Below are positions 16,938 to 24,181 of a DNA stretch of 36,799 bases, one piece after another. Every line of letters begins with the position of its first letter. Position 1 is the stretch's first letter. The stretch comes from B18-G4 sp003648575. GTDB taxonomy: Bacteria; Bacteroidota; Bacteroidia; Bacteroidales; B18-G4. Location: the NCBI GenBank assembly GCA_029942245.1, contig JAOZTN010000021.1, positions 1-36,799 of the forward strand, read 5' to 3'. The position numbers were made by a program, and so were the translations under genes. Below the pieces are notes generated by a model, which saw nothing but the letters and a program-made list of their open reading frames with translations, did no database searches and was not told the DNA's origin.

Positions 16938-18560
16938 TCACTTCACCACAAACTGCCTCCGGTCAACAATTTCATGATCAGAGTAAAGAATAGCTAAATA
17001 TACCCCGGAAATGAAATTTGACACATCAATTTCAATCTGATTTTGATGTTTTTCCAGTTTGTATTCTCCGGCTTTTTGCCCGTAAAAATTGTATACAAAT
17101 AATGTCGGATCAGGAATCTTTTCCTTGATATAGTAGTATATTATATCGCTAGCGGGATTCGGATAAATAATGATTATAGATGCTTCTATGCGATATTTGG
17201 GAGAATTAACGGAAAGAGTGTCAATTATCTGAAATAACCACAAATCGGCATCTCCTGGTGGACTTGGGTGAAAAATGTCGCAATCAACGCTGCCATCAGA
17301 ATAACTGGCACTTCCTCCGGTAAATATTCCCAGTTCACTTAAGAACAAAGTTTTAGAAGATGAATTTTCTCTACTTGAACCGAAACACTGTTGCCAAAGC
17401 AAAGAGCCATCATTGTCAAGTCCGACTAACCACATATCAAAAGCAATATTTGCGGAATGATTACCGCTTACATCGCCGTTATGTGAAGATGTTACGCCAC
17501 TAATAATATATTCATCATTATAAGAAACAGTTGAACTAGTGCTAAACTCTTGTTTCGTGCCTCCTAAACAACGTTGCCATTCCATATTTCCTACTGAGTC
17601 AATTTTGATCACCCAGATATCATGATAATCTCCTCCGGGCTCACCATGGAATCCACTGACATCGCCATCGTTTGAATTTGTATTCCCGCTTAACAAGTAT
17701 CCACCGTTCTCAAGAACCTGGATATGAGCTACAGATTCATGATAACTTCCACCATAACACTTCTTCCATTGAATATTAAATAATGAATCAAGTTTAACAA
17801 CCCAAACATCCCCTTCAATATAGGTAGGCCCATCACACTCTACATCACCATAATTAGACTGAACCGATCCGCCAATAATACAACCACCGTCAGGGGTAAG
17901 GGAAATACAATGTCCGTAGTCATAACCTTCTCCACCAAAGGACCTCTGTTGGATAAGGGCTCCATTAGGATCGAGTTTAGCCACCCAATAATCAGTCAAG
18001 CCATTATTTTCTGTAATATCACCATCGATGCCATGGGAATAACCAATTGTGTAGATATTATCAAGGCTGTCTACAATCATTTCACTAGCAAAATCACTTA
18101 CGCTACTTCCGATACATTTTTGCCAAATAATGTTTCCTGATATATCAGTTCTAACAACCCACAAATCAGACCCACCATGGTTTCCTGACACATCACCATC
18201 ATTTGAGAATGAATCGCCAAAAATCAAAAGATCTCCATTTGATGTCATGGATATACTCGTTGGATCATCCCACTCACTTCCTCCCAGTGTTTTTTCCCAG
18301 ATAAGAGCTCCCATTTTGTCAACATGAACCAGCCAAAAATCACAACTCCCATGTAAAAAAGAGATGTCCCCATCAGAAGAGTAGGTAATGGCAAGTAACA
18401 TGTATGAGCTATCTTCAAGCATGCAAAAATCTACAATCCATTCATGGTCCGAGCCTCCGTAACATTGCTGAAATTCAATATCAAAGCGTTGGGCAAAAGT
18501 TGAGAAGCCTGCTAAGCATAACAATATAAAAAGTGCAATCTTATATGCTTTAGAAATCAT
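16938..18560 (-). CDS. T9SS-sorted secreted protein, seven-repeat propeller
   Basis: 540 residues. Signal peptide at residues 1-23 (ends STFAQ). Seven repeats of 57-63 residues start near residues 31, 88, 146, 204, 265, 328 and 389. Each has a W-x-x-C-x-GG-like entry (for example WKKCYGGS), a hydrophobic strand, a GDVSGNHG-type acidic/Gly turn and an exit strand such as DLWVVRTD. Seven units of this size suggest a seven-bladed beta-propeller. The C-terminal 75 residues (IIYPNPASDIIYYYI through GVYLAILYSD) are a T9SS type A sorting domain. The GDV/DGD turns could bind Ca2+, which is inference. No enzyme motif is seen; a surface binding or adhesion role is possible. It has a good promoter match just upstream. 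Confidence 0.88.
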   Translation of the reverse strand: MISKAYKIALFILLCLAGFSTFAQRFDIEFQQCYGGSDHEWIVDFCMLEDSSYMLLAITYSSDGDISFLHGSCDFWLVHVDKMGALIWEKTLGGSEWDDPTSISMTSNGDLLIFGDSFSNDGDVSGNHGGSDLWVVRTDISGNIIWQKCIGSSVSDFASEMIVDSLDNIYTIGYSHGIDGDITENNGLTDYWVAKLDPNGALIQQRSFGGEGYDYGHCISLTPDGGCIIGGSVQSNYGDVECDGPTYIEGDVWVVKLDSLFNIQWKKCYGGSYHESVAHIQVLENGGYLLSGNTNSNDGDVSGFHGEPGGDYHDIWVIKIDSVGNMEWQRCLGGTKQEFSTSSTVSYNDEYIISGVTSSHNGDVSGNHSANIAFDMWLVGLDNDGSLLWQQCFGSSRENSSSKTLFLSELGIFTGGSASYSDGSVDCDIFHPSPPGDADLWLFQIIDTLSVNSPKYRIEASIIIIYPNPASDIIYYYIKEKIPDPTLFVYNFYGQKAGEYKLEKHQNQIEIDVSNFISGVYLAILYSDHEIVDRRQFVVK

Positions 18561-18585
18561 TTAAAGCTGATTGTATTGGTTTTCT

Positions 18586-18617
18586 CAAATATACGACAAT
18601 CTGCAATGTGATTCAAA
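18586..18617 (-). promoter_or_regulatory. Putative promoter of the propeller-protein gene
   Basis: On the minus strand TTTG (18617-18614) is followed after 20 bp by TATATTTG (18593-18586), a full -33/-7 pair for the Bacteroidota primary sigma factor, 25 bp before the ATG at 18560. The best two-element promoter match in the window, with 28260-28267. Confidence 0.6.
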
Positions 18618-18729
18618 TGCCCGGGCGCAGGATGACGAGAGCTGTTTACAGCTCGAAGACAGACCTTGACCGGGCATGTCTTTTTTTGGTACTTTTTTGG
18701 ACAAGCAAAAAAGTACGTAAAGATATTTT
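18617..18729 (+). repeat. Hairpin-rich repeat, copy A
   Basis: Outer arms ATGCCCGG and CCGGGCAT (ending near 18678) enclose a perfect hairpin GAGCTGT-TT-ACAGCTC (18639-18654). Then comes a T7 tract (18681-18687) and a second perfect 11-bp stem GTACTTTTTTG (18689-18699) with CAAAAAAGTAC (18706-18716) around the loop GACAAG. The part from GACCTTGAC (18662) to the end is repeated at 19011-19069. Confidence 0.65.
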
Positions 18730-18880
18730 TGATTATAGAAGGTGATGGTAGAGATGAGATTGTACAAGGCGATAGAAGATAGAAGAAGTATTGGACCCCA
18801 CCCCAACCCTCCCCATACTGACATAGAATTTTAAAATATTCCTATTTGCGGGGAGGGAGAAATTGATGTTGATCTTTTCG

Positions 18881-18928
18881 CCCCGGGTTGAAACCCGGGG
18901 CTATGGATATGAAACCCCTCCGGGGTTT
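18881..18928. repeat. Pair of GC-rich hairpins
   Basis: CCCCGGGTT (18881-18889) pairs with AACCCGGGG (18892-18900) over a 2-base loop. AAACCCC (18912-18918) pairs with GGGGTTT (18922-18928). The pair is reminiscent of interspersed palindromic elements in Bacteroidota intergenic DNA. No gene lies close on either side. Confidence 0.6.
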
Positions 18929-19009
18929 TGGTTTAGGATAGTGAAATATTCAATTCCCCTGGCGCAGTCTGAAAGATGAAGTTTAATTGAAACTCCATAC
19001 CATAATTGA

Positions 19010-19069
19010 AGACCTTGACAGGGCAGGTCTTTTTTTGGACAAGCAAAAAAGTACGTAAGGATATTTATA
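19010..19069 (+). repeat. Repeat copy B with terminator-like stem
   Basis: Direct repeat of 18662-18729 lacking about 10 internal bases. Its start forms a perfect stem AGACCT (19010-19015) with AGGTCT (19025-19030) followed by six T (19031-19036), a terminator shape on the plus strand, although no plus-strand gene precedes it. Confidence 0.6.
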
Positions 19070-19165
19070 AAAACGGTAGTGCTAAAGCTGGCCGGTCCTT
19101 CCTCCCCCGAATCCTCGGGATCGTCAGGATGACAATTTCAATTAACAATCGTCAAGGAAAGGGCA

Positions 19166-19290
19166 CAAAAAAACAGCGCGGCTTTACCGGACCGCGCTGT
19201 TCAAACCAAAAACCAAATTCATGAAATAAAATATTTTGCACAATGTTTAACTAACATGAAATATGGTACGTACTAATTAGATTAGCATCC
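19166..19290 (-). ncRNA. Candidate small RNA with intrinsic terminator
   Basis: A minus-strand unit of about 124 nt. A full -7 match TACTTTTG lies at 19302-19295, which would place the transcript start near 19289. The unit ends in a strong intrinsic terminator: stem ACAGCGCGG (19200-19192) with CCGCGCTGT (19181-19173) around a 10-base loop, followed by a run of T (19173-19167). There is no open frame of note. The segment before the terminator is complementary to an A-rich start-codon leader (pairing blocks with TCAAACC, AAAAACCAAA and ATGAAA), and the lipoprotein gene at 21439-22068 has such a leader. The terminator is seen; the promoter lacks a -33 partner; regulation of start sites is inference. 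A rival reading is that the plus strand here is a decayed gene leader. Confidence 0.45.
19173..19200 (-). terminator. Strong intrinsic terminator on minus strand
   Basis: Perfect 9-bp GC-rich stem (ACAGCGCGG with CCGCGCTGT) around a 10-base loop, then seven consecutive T on the minus strand (19173-19167). No annotated minus-strand gene lies upstream of it; the nearest minus-strand gene starts about 2.2 kb away beyond rprXY, so the terminator implies an unannotated short transcript. Confidence 0.75.
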
Positions 19291-19365
19291 GAGACAAAAG
19301 TACATCTAATACCATGCCACAGATGTTAACAACTGCTAATGAACGTTAAAAAAAGTTAAAGCAAA

Positions 19366-19394
19366 TTGATAATCCGCATCATAGCATAAATTTG
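19366..19394 (+). promoter_or_regulatory. Putative rprX promoter
   Basis: TTG (19366-19368), 18 bp, then TAAATTTG (19387-19394). The box ends 5 bp before the GTG at 19400, so transcription would start about at the start codon and the mRNA would be leaderless. Alternatively translation starts at ATG 19436. Confidence 0.5.
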
Positions 19395-19399
19395 TCTTT

Positions 19400-20647
19400 G
19401 TGAACAAAAGGGTAATCATATTTATTATTGCATTGATGAGTGTGGCATTACTGGCGCTTGTTTTTGTTCAGGTGTACTGGATCAACAATGCCATTGAGGT
19501 GCGGCAGGCCAATTTTGTCCGCTCAGTGAATGAAGTCGGCAGCAGGGTTGTGGTCAGGCTGGAGAATACCAACAGGGCAAGGATACCTGAAAACATGCAA
19601 CTGATCGAAAACAGGATTACCTATAGTCTTATCGATTCCCTGATCTCAGATGAATTAAATAAAAAAAGTATTTCTGCCAAATTTGAATTTGGCATATTCA
19701 GCACAGAGCGTGAAAGATTAGTACTGGGTACAGAAAAGGTCAACCCGGCGGTATTCCTTGAGAAAGCATATGCCTTTCAGTTGTTCCCCGACGAATATAT
19801 TAAAGAACCGGATTACCTGATGATCTATTTTCCAAACGAGCGGGGTTTTCTGATTAGCCAGATGGCAGGCTTGTTGGTGATTTCTATCGCTCTCATCCTT
19901 ATCATTATCTTTTCATTTACCTACACCATCATTACTATTTACCGGCAGAAACGTATATCGGAGATGAAGAATGACTTTATCAATAATATGACTCATGAAT
20001 TCAAAACACCGATATCGACGATTTCCCTGGCATGCCAGGCCCTGAAGGATAAGGATGTGGCAAAGACCAACGATCTGTATGAATCCTATATCGGTGTGAT
20101 TGGCGAAGAAAATATCCGCCTTGGGGCCATGGCAGAAAAGATCCTGCAATCGGCTGTGCTCGAAAAGAAACAGATAGAATTGATAAAAGAATGGTTCGAC
20201 ATTCATGAAGTGATCACAGATGTGGTCAATAAAATTGGCATACAGGTGCAGATAAAGGATGGCAGGATAGAAACAGATTTTAAGGCTGAACCCGCAGAGA
20301 TACATGCGGATAAAATTCACTTTACGAACCTCATCAATAACTTGCTCGATAATGCCAATAAGTACAGTCCGCAAAAGCCGATAATCAGGGTAAGTACTGA
20401 AAATGTGCAAACCGGCGTGATAATTTCTATTGAAGACAATGGAATAGGCATCAGCAAAAAGAATCAGAAAAAAATCTTTGACAAGCTCTATCGTGTGCCC
20501 ATGGGGAACCTTCACGATTTTAAGGGCTTTGGTCTCGGTCTCAGCTATGTGAAAGTCATGCTGGAATACCACAAGGGGAGTATCAGCCTTGAAAGCGAAC
20601 TGAAGAGAGGAACAAAATTTGACGTATTTTTACCTTACCAATCATAA
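19400..20647 (+). CDS. rprX: Sensor histidine kinase, RprX-like
   Basis: 415 residues from GTG 19400. Inner-membrane sensor kinase: first membrane helix at residues 5-27, a periplasmic region of about 125 residues, second helix at 153-180, then the dimerisation helix with phospho-acceptor His199 in FINNMTHEFKTP. The ATPase domain has the N box INNLLDNANKYSP, G1 box DNGIGIS and G2 box GFGLGLSYVK. No PAS or HAMP domain is evident. Its partner regulator starts 8 bp downstream and closely resembles Bacteroides RprY, so I assign the pair to RprXY. The signal is unknown; studies of RprXY relatives link them to stress and nutrient responses. The GTG start gives the usual positively charged N-terminus; ATG 19436 is a shorter alternative. 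Confidence 0.85.
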   Translation: MNKRVIIFIIALMSVALLALVFVQVYWINNAIEVRQANFVRSVNEVGSRVVVRLENTNRARIPENMQLIENRITYSLIDSLISDELNKKSISAKFEFGIFSTERERLVLGTEKVNPAVFLEKAYAFQLFPDEYIKEPDYLMIYFPNERGFLISQMAGLLVISIALILIIIFSFTYTIITIYRQKRISEMKNDFINNMTHEFKTPISTISLACQALKDKDVAKTNDLYESYIGVIGEENIRLGAMAEKILQSAVLEKKQIELIKEWFDIHEVITDVVNKIGIQVQIKDGRIETDFKAEPAEIHADKIHFTNLINNLLDNANKYSPQKPIIRVSTENVQTGVIISIEDNGIGISKKNQKKIFDKLYRVPMGNLHDFKGFGLGLSYVKVMLEYHKGSISLESELKRGTKFDVFLPYQS

Positions 20648-20655
20648 ACAGAGCT

Positions 20656-21351
20656 ATGGATAATGAAAAAGTGAAGGTGCTGCTGGCAGAGGATGACAAA
20701 AACCTCGGAACCATTCTGAAATCATACCTGGAAGCCAAGGGATACCCGGCTACCTTATGTGTGAACGGACAGGAGGCTTTTGTTGAGTTTAACAGGAACG
20801 AATATGACTTCTGCATTGTGGATGTGATGATGCCCGTAAAGGACGGCTTTACCCTTGCAAAGGATATCAGGAATATTGATAAGACAGTGCCTATCCTTTT
20901 CCTCACTGCCAAATCCATGCAGGAAGACAAGCTGAAAGGCTTCGAGATCGGTGCCGATGATTACCTCACCAAGCCATTCAGCATGGAAGAACTCCTGGCC
21001 CGTATGGAGGCCATCCTTCGCAGGAGCATTAAAGAAGATGATGAGCCGGAAGGTGATACCTATGAACTGGGCAAGATGGAGTTTAACTTCATACGCCAAA
21101 CCCTTAGTATGGGCAAGGAAGAGGTTAAACTTACATCTAAAGAATCGGCTTTACTGAAATTGCTCTGTCAGAACCTGAATGATGTGGTCGACCGCAGTTT
21201 GGCACTTAACAAGATCTGGCTCGACGACTCATACTTCAATGCCCGCAGCATGGATGTTTATATCACCAAACTCAGGAAATACCTGAAAATGGACCCAACT
21301 GTGGAACTACTGAATGTTCATGGAGTAGGATTCAAACTTGTTACCCGTTAA
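20656..21351 (+). CDS. rprY: Response regulator, RprY-like (OmpR family)
   Basis: 231 residues. Receiver domain at residues 6-120 with acidic pocket Asp13/Asp14, phospho-acceptor Asp56 in IVDVMMP, Thr84 and Lys106 (LTKPFSMEEL). The C-terminal winged-helix DNA-binding domain (residues 135-231) has LTSKESALLKLLCQN and SMDVYITKLRKYLK, typical of OmpR/PhoB. The phrases AEDDKNLGTILKSYLEAKGY and IGADDYLTKPFSMEEL are very close to RprY as I remember it. The target promoters are unknown. It follows its kinase by 8 bp and converges on a lipoprotein gene. Confidence 0.9.
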   Translation: MDNEKVKVLLAEDDKNLGTILKSYLEAKGYPATLCVNGQEAFVEFNRNEYDFCIVDVMMPVKDGFTLAKDIRNIDKTVPILFLTAKSMQEDKLKGFEIGADDYLTKPFSMEELLARMEAILRRSIKEDDEPEGDTYELGKMEFNFIRQTLSMGKEEVKLTSKESALLKLLCQNLNDVVDRSLALNKIWLDDSYFNARSMDVYITKLRKYLKMDPTVELLNVHGVGFKLVTR

Positions 21352-21363
21352 TAAGTGTTGGAT

Positions 21364-21432
21364 GTTGAGTTTTGAGTGTTGGGTTAGTGAGGAGTTTCAA
21401 GTCTCGAGTCTCAAGTCTCAAGTCTCCCAACT
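21364..21432. repeat. Tandem heptamer repeat between convergent genes
   Basis: After rprY comes GTTGAGTTTTGAGTGTTGGG, then AAGTCTC, GAGTCTC, AAGTCTC, AAGTCTC (a 7-bp unit four times), then CCCAACTCCAACAC, which is partly complementary to GTGTTGG at 21355. The whole can fold as a long hairpin and may serve as a bidirectional terminator for the two convergent genes. Confidence 0.6.
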
Positions 21433-21438
21433 CCAACA

Positions 21439-22068
21439 CTATTCCAGGATGTTACCATACCTGATTAATCGGCGTTCTACCCTTAAGTTAGGGTTGCTGA
21501 AGTAATAACTGGAAGTCTTTATTAATCCCATCCCATCCGCATAAAAATTGTGAGTATAATTTATGCCGAAAAGATACTGTGGATCCATTGGGGACACAGT
21601 TCCCCTGAAATTATATGTTGGATAAGTACCCAGGGAAATGGAGATCAGGGAATCCTGGTTGGCCATCTGGTATTCTACCGTGGCCACGTCGGGGACTATC
21701 TCTTCCACACGAAGGATGTTGGTAAAGTCGTGATCTGAAAACCTGACTATTCCCATATGATCTACAAGATACCCATTTGAATCGCGGAGAAACTCAACGA
21801 AATTTTCGTTTTGAACAATAAGCTTTTTAAAATACGTCCTGCCGCCAATAAGTGTATCAGCGGTAATAATGCTGCTATCGCTGTTAGCTATCGGGTTTGC
21901 ATTCCCTGAGGAATCAACACTATACCACTGATAAACCCAATAGTTCCCGACTTTTAATTGCATGTAATCAGGTGTAGGAACTGGTGTTTGATTGTCTTCG
22001 GATTCATCTTTTTTACAGGAAACGCTGATGATTCCGCTAATAAGAATAAACAAAAATACTCTTTTCAT
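21439..22068 (-). CDS. Putative lipoprotein of unknown function
   Basis: 209 residues. Signal peptide with lipobox VSC and lipidated Cys18, followed by KKDESEDNQ, the acidic tail that in Bacteroidota favours surface export of lipoproteins. The rest has beta-rich phrases such as YMQLKVGNYWVYQWYSVDSSGN and IGGRTYFKKLIVQNENFVEF, often seen in uncharacterised Bacteroidota outer-membrane-associated proteins. No family is recognised. The mRNA leader (22069-22092) is of the A-rich type and is largely complementary to the candidate small RNA at 19166-19290. Confidence 0.75.
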   Translation of the reverse strand: MKRVFLFILISGIISVSCKKDESEDNQTPVPTPDYMQLKVGNYWVYQWYSVDSSGNANPIANSDSSIITADTLIGGRTYFKKLIVQNENFVEFLRDSNGYLVDHMGIVRFSDHDFTNILRVEEIVPDVATVEYQMANQDSLISISLGTYPTYNFRGTVSPMDPQYLFGINYTHNFYADGMGLIKTSSYYFSNPNLRVERRLIRYGNILE

Positions 22069-22185
22069 AATGTTTGGTTTTTAGGTTTGACAAACGTTAA
22101 TTGGTAAAGAGTACAGATGACCATTTAAGGAAATATGTGGCTAATTGGTTTGTACAATAACGGAATGGAAGAATAATTATTACAA

Positions 22186-23370
22186 TTAGATATCCTGATT
22201 CAGGAATTGAATGGGATGGGTGGTATCGCGGACGATATTCCAATAAATGGATGATCCGGGGCCTTTGTCTTTATTGGTAAGCACAATGAGGGTCTTTGCT
22301 GCTTCCATATCCCTGATGTAATAGGCCCGGTAGCCTTTCCACCAGCCAAAATGAAAAGCAGTGCTGTCTTCGCTTTCTTTAATGCGCCAGCCAAAACCGT
22401 AATTGTCTTTCCGGCGCCAGTATTTGGCACTTCCCCGGGTGAAGGCTTCCTGCATTGTTTCTTCCGATACCAGTAGGTTTGCAGTAATCGCGTGGTCGAA
22501 TTTTGCCAGGTCTTCTATACTGGTGTAGATTCCCTTATCACCTGTTACCCCATTAAGGTATTCATTCCTGACCCGCGAAGGCCGCCAGCCCTTATAGGTA
22601 TGTCCCATCACCTCGGTTTCTACATAAAAGGATACCGTGGTATCACCCTCCATATCGTATACAAAGGAATCGTCCATGCCCAGTGGATCGAAAATGCGTT
22701 CCTGAACGAACTCAGCATATGCCATATCTGTGATGGCTTCTACCACGGAGGCTACCAGGGCATAGTTAGTATTACAATAATGGAAGCCGTGATCCGGCAG
22801 GAAATAGGGTTTTGGAACATGCTCTTCATATAAATCAAGCATGTCATCATTGCTCATAGGTGTTGTCTTATTGGTCCACTGTTCATGGGCCAGCGACATA
22901 TACCTGCTCAGTCCGGAACGGTGAGTGAGCAGCAAGCGTGTAGTCACGCTGTCATATGGGAAACCGGGAATATACTCTGTGATATCAGCATCGAGATCGA
23001 GCTGTCCGTCCTCTTTGAGGATCATAGCCGACATAGCGGCAAACATTTTTGAAACTGAAGCCAGCTGGAAAGGAGAGTGGATATCCAGGGTGTCTTTAGT
23101 CCTGAAATTGGATATCCCAAAAGCATTTTGATATATCAGGCATCCCTGCTCGAGGTAGGCCACGGCCCCGTTAAACCAATAGCCTTTCGACATTTTTGTA
23201 AAAATGCTATCTATCCATTCAGACTTAAGCCTTACAGAGGTAGTATCGCAGATCACCTCCTCAACAATGGCGACCTCGGTATGATCAATTTCTTCTTCAC
23301 TCGGGGCATTATTGCACGAGAAAACGACCGAAAAAAACAGTAATAGGAGCAGAATTAATCGCAACAACAT
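22186..23370 (-). CDS. Serine hydrolase, beta-lactamase/PBP-like lipoprotein
   Basis: 394 residues from ATG 23370. Signal peptide with lipobox VVFSC and lipidated Cys19. The penicillin-binding fold signatures are SVSK at residues 105-108 (nucleophile Ser105 and Lys108), a Tyr-Cys-Asn (YxN) at 198-200, and HFGWWKGY from residue 340 in the position of the KTG box. This is the class C beta-lactamase-like family, which also includes D-aminopeptidases and esterases, so resistance to beta-lactams should not be assumed. The upstream in-frame ATG at 23478 would overlap the HEAT-repeat gene, and the lipoprotein N-terminus at 23370 fits better. A -7-like box lies 45 bp upstream. Confidence 0.88.
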   Translation of the reverse strand: MLLRLILLLLLFFSVVFSCNNAPSEEEIDHTEVAIVEEVICDTTSVRLKSEWIDSIFTKMSKGYWFNGAVAYLEQGCLIYQNAFGISNFRTKDTLDIHSPFQLASVSKMFAAMSAMILKEDGQLDLDADITEYIPGFPYDSVTTRLLLTHRSGLSRYMSLAHEQWTNKTTPMSNDDMLDLYEEHVPKPYFLPDHGFHYCNTNYALVASVVEAITDMAYAEFVQERIFDPLGMDDSFVYDMEGDTTVSFYVETEVMGHTYKGWRPSRVRNEYLNGVTGDKGIYTSIEDLAKFDHAITANLLVSEETMQEAFTRGSAKYWRRKDNYGFGWRIKESEDSTAFHFGWWKGYRAYYIRDMEAAKTLIVLTNKDKGPGSSIYWNIVRDTTHPIQFLNQDI

Positions 23371-23415
23371 CTTCAACAAGTCTTCAGTTCTACTAGTTAA
23401 CTTAGAAATCAGCTG

Positions 23416-23423
23416 CAAAAGTA
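23416..23423 (-). promoter_or_regulatory. Putative -7 element of the serine hydrolase gene
   Basis: TACTTTTG on the minus strand, a full TAnnTTTG match about 45 bp before the ATG at 23370, with no clear -33 partner. Confidence 0.4.
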
Positions 23424-23459
23424 TGTTAAAAAATATTTTCAGCGACCCTGAAAGCAGAT

Positions 23460-24134
23460 TTATTGACGCTCGAGCCACTTCAATGCTTCGCGATGGCTCA
23501 AACCTGAAAGCTCATGCGTCTGTACAAAACGTACCACAAAACCGGGGTCAGTCTTGGAATACTCCCTTAAACTCCAGCCTATAGCCTTCCTGATAAAAAA
23601 TTCTTTTGAATCTTTTAACTTCAGGACGATGCTGCCTAGAAGGCGGGTATCTGTATCCAGCTTATATTTTAACTGGAATAGTATGCAGCTTCTCTGGAGC
23701 CAGATGTTCCCCGACTTAAGCCACTTGTTGAGATATTTCGTTCGCTCTTCCGGGTATTCCATGAAATGATATCCTACTAAGGAGGGTGCGAGCAGGTCGA
23801 TGGTATCCCACCAGCTCTCTTCGGTGATCAGCCTTTCATAAAGGTGGATGGCATCATGCCCCACCTTCTTTTTCATCTTTACCATTAGCTCCATGGCAAA
23901 ATATTTATACTCCCGGTATGGCATCTGCCAGCAGGCCGAAACGATACTTTCTAGCTGCTCAGCTTGAGGCAGACCCTGTCCGCTGTAAAATGTTTTTGTC
24001 AATTCTTTCCTTAGCGGGCTTGGTAAGCCAAGGTATTCAAACTGATCCTTCATATAGGCCTTCATTTGTGTGGCCTTTGCAGGGCTTGCATTTGCCTCGT
24101 ATGAAGCTATTAGTGGTTGTAGAGTAAAAGTCAT
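23460..24134 (-). CDS. DNA alkylation repair protein, AlkD-like
   Basis: 224 residues from ATG 24134. An all-helical HEAT-like repeat protein. The phrases YFAMELMVKMKK, WWDTIDLLAPSLVG (with WDTID, the usual catalytic region), and FFIRKAIGWSLREYSKTDP match the AlkC/AlkD family, whose better-studied members excise alkylated bases from DNA. Length is normal. The upstream ATG at 24176 lies within a palindrome and adds an unlikely Gly/Arg-rich lead, so 24134 was chosen. It is followed by the serine hydrolase gene (start 23370), whose promoter region begins at its end. Confidence 0.9.
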   Translation of the reverse strand: MTFTLQPLIASYEANASPAKATQMKAYMKDQFEYLGLPSPLRKELTKTFYSGQGLPQAEQLESIVSACWQMPYREYKYFAMELMVKMKKKVGHDAIHLYERLITEESWWDTIDLLAPSLVGYHFMEYPEERTKYLNKWLKSGNIWLQRSCILFQLKYKLDTDTRLLGSIVLKLKDSKEFFIRKAIGWSLREYSKTDPGFVVRFVQTHELSGLSHREALKWLERQ

Positions 24135-24143
24135 GATTAAGGT

Positions 24144-24172
24144 GACCTGGCAGGTCCCCGACCTGCCAGGTC
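24144..24172. repeat. Perfect 13-bp inverted repeat of a palindromic unit
   Basis: GACCTGGCAGGTC (24144-24156), loop CCC, then GACCTGCCAGGTC (24160-24172). The two arms pair perfectly, and each arm is itself a palindrome around one central base. It lies between the stop of the M1 peptidase gene and the start of the AlkD-like gene, so it may act as a terminator or RNA-stabilising hairpin. Confidence 0.75.
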
Positions 24173-24181
24173 GCACTCCCT

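Larger units (their letters stand above)
18561..19399. other. 839-bp intergenic region, repeats and candidate sRNA
   Basis: No credible protein gene. Open frames at 18585-18824 (minus) and 19006-19224 (plus) are made largely of the repeats and hairpins and have no family resemblance. Contents in order: propeller-gene promoter, repeat copy A, paired GC hairpins, repeat copy B with a plus-strand terminator-like stem, a minus-strand candidate small RNA with terminator, and the promoter of the sensor kinase gene. Confidence 0.7.

Noticed and set aside
18585..18824. 79-codon open frame on the minus strand
   Set aside because: Made mostly of the hairpin repeat (copy A); no family resemblance and overlaps the propeller-gene promoter.
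19006..19224. 72-codon open frame on the plus strand
   Set aside because: Runs through repeat copy B and the terminator stem of the candidate small RNA; composition is not protein-like.
21364..21432. CRISPR-like array
   Set aside because: Units are 7 bp without spacers and there are no cas genes nearby.
22186..23370. Antibiotic-resistance beta-lactamase
   Set aside because: The SxxK and YxN motifs are shared by D-aminopeptidases and esterases of the same fold, the KTG position is HFGWWKG, and nothing in the context points to resistance.
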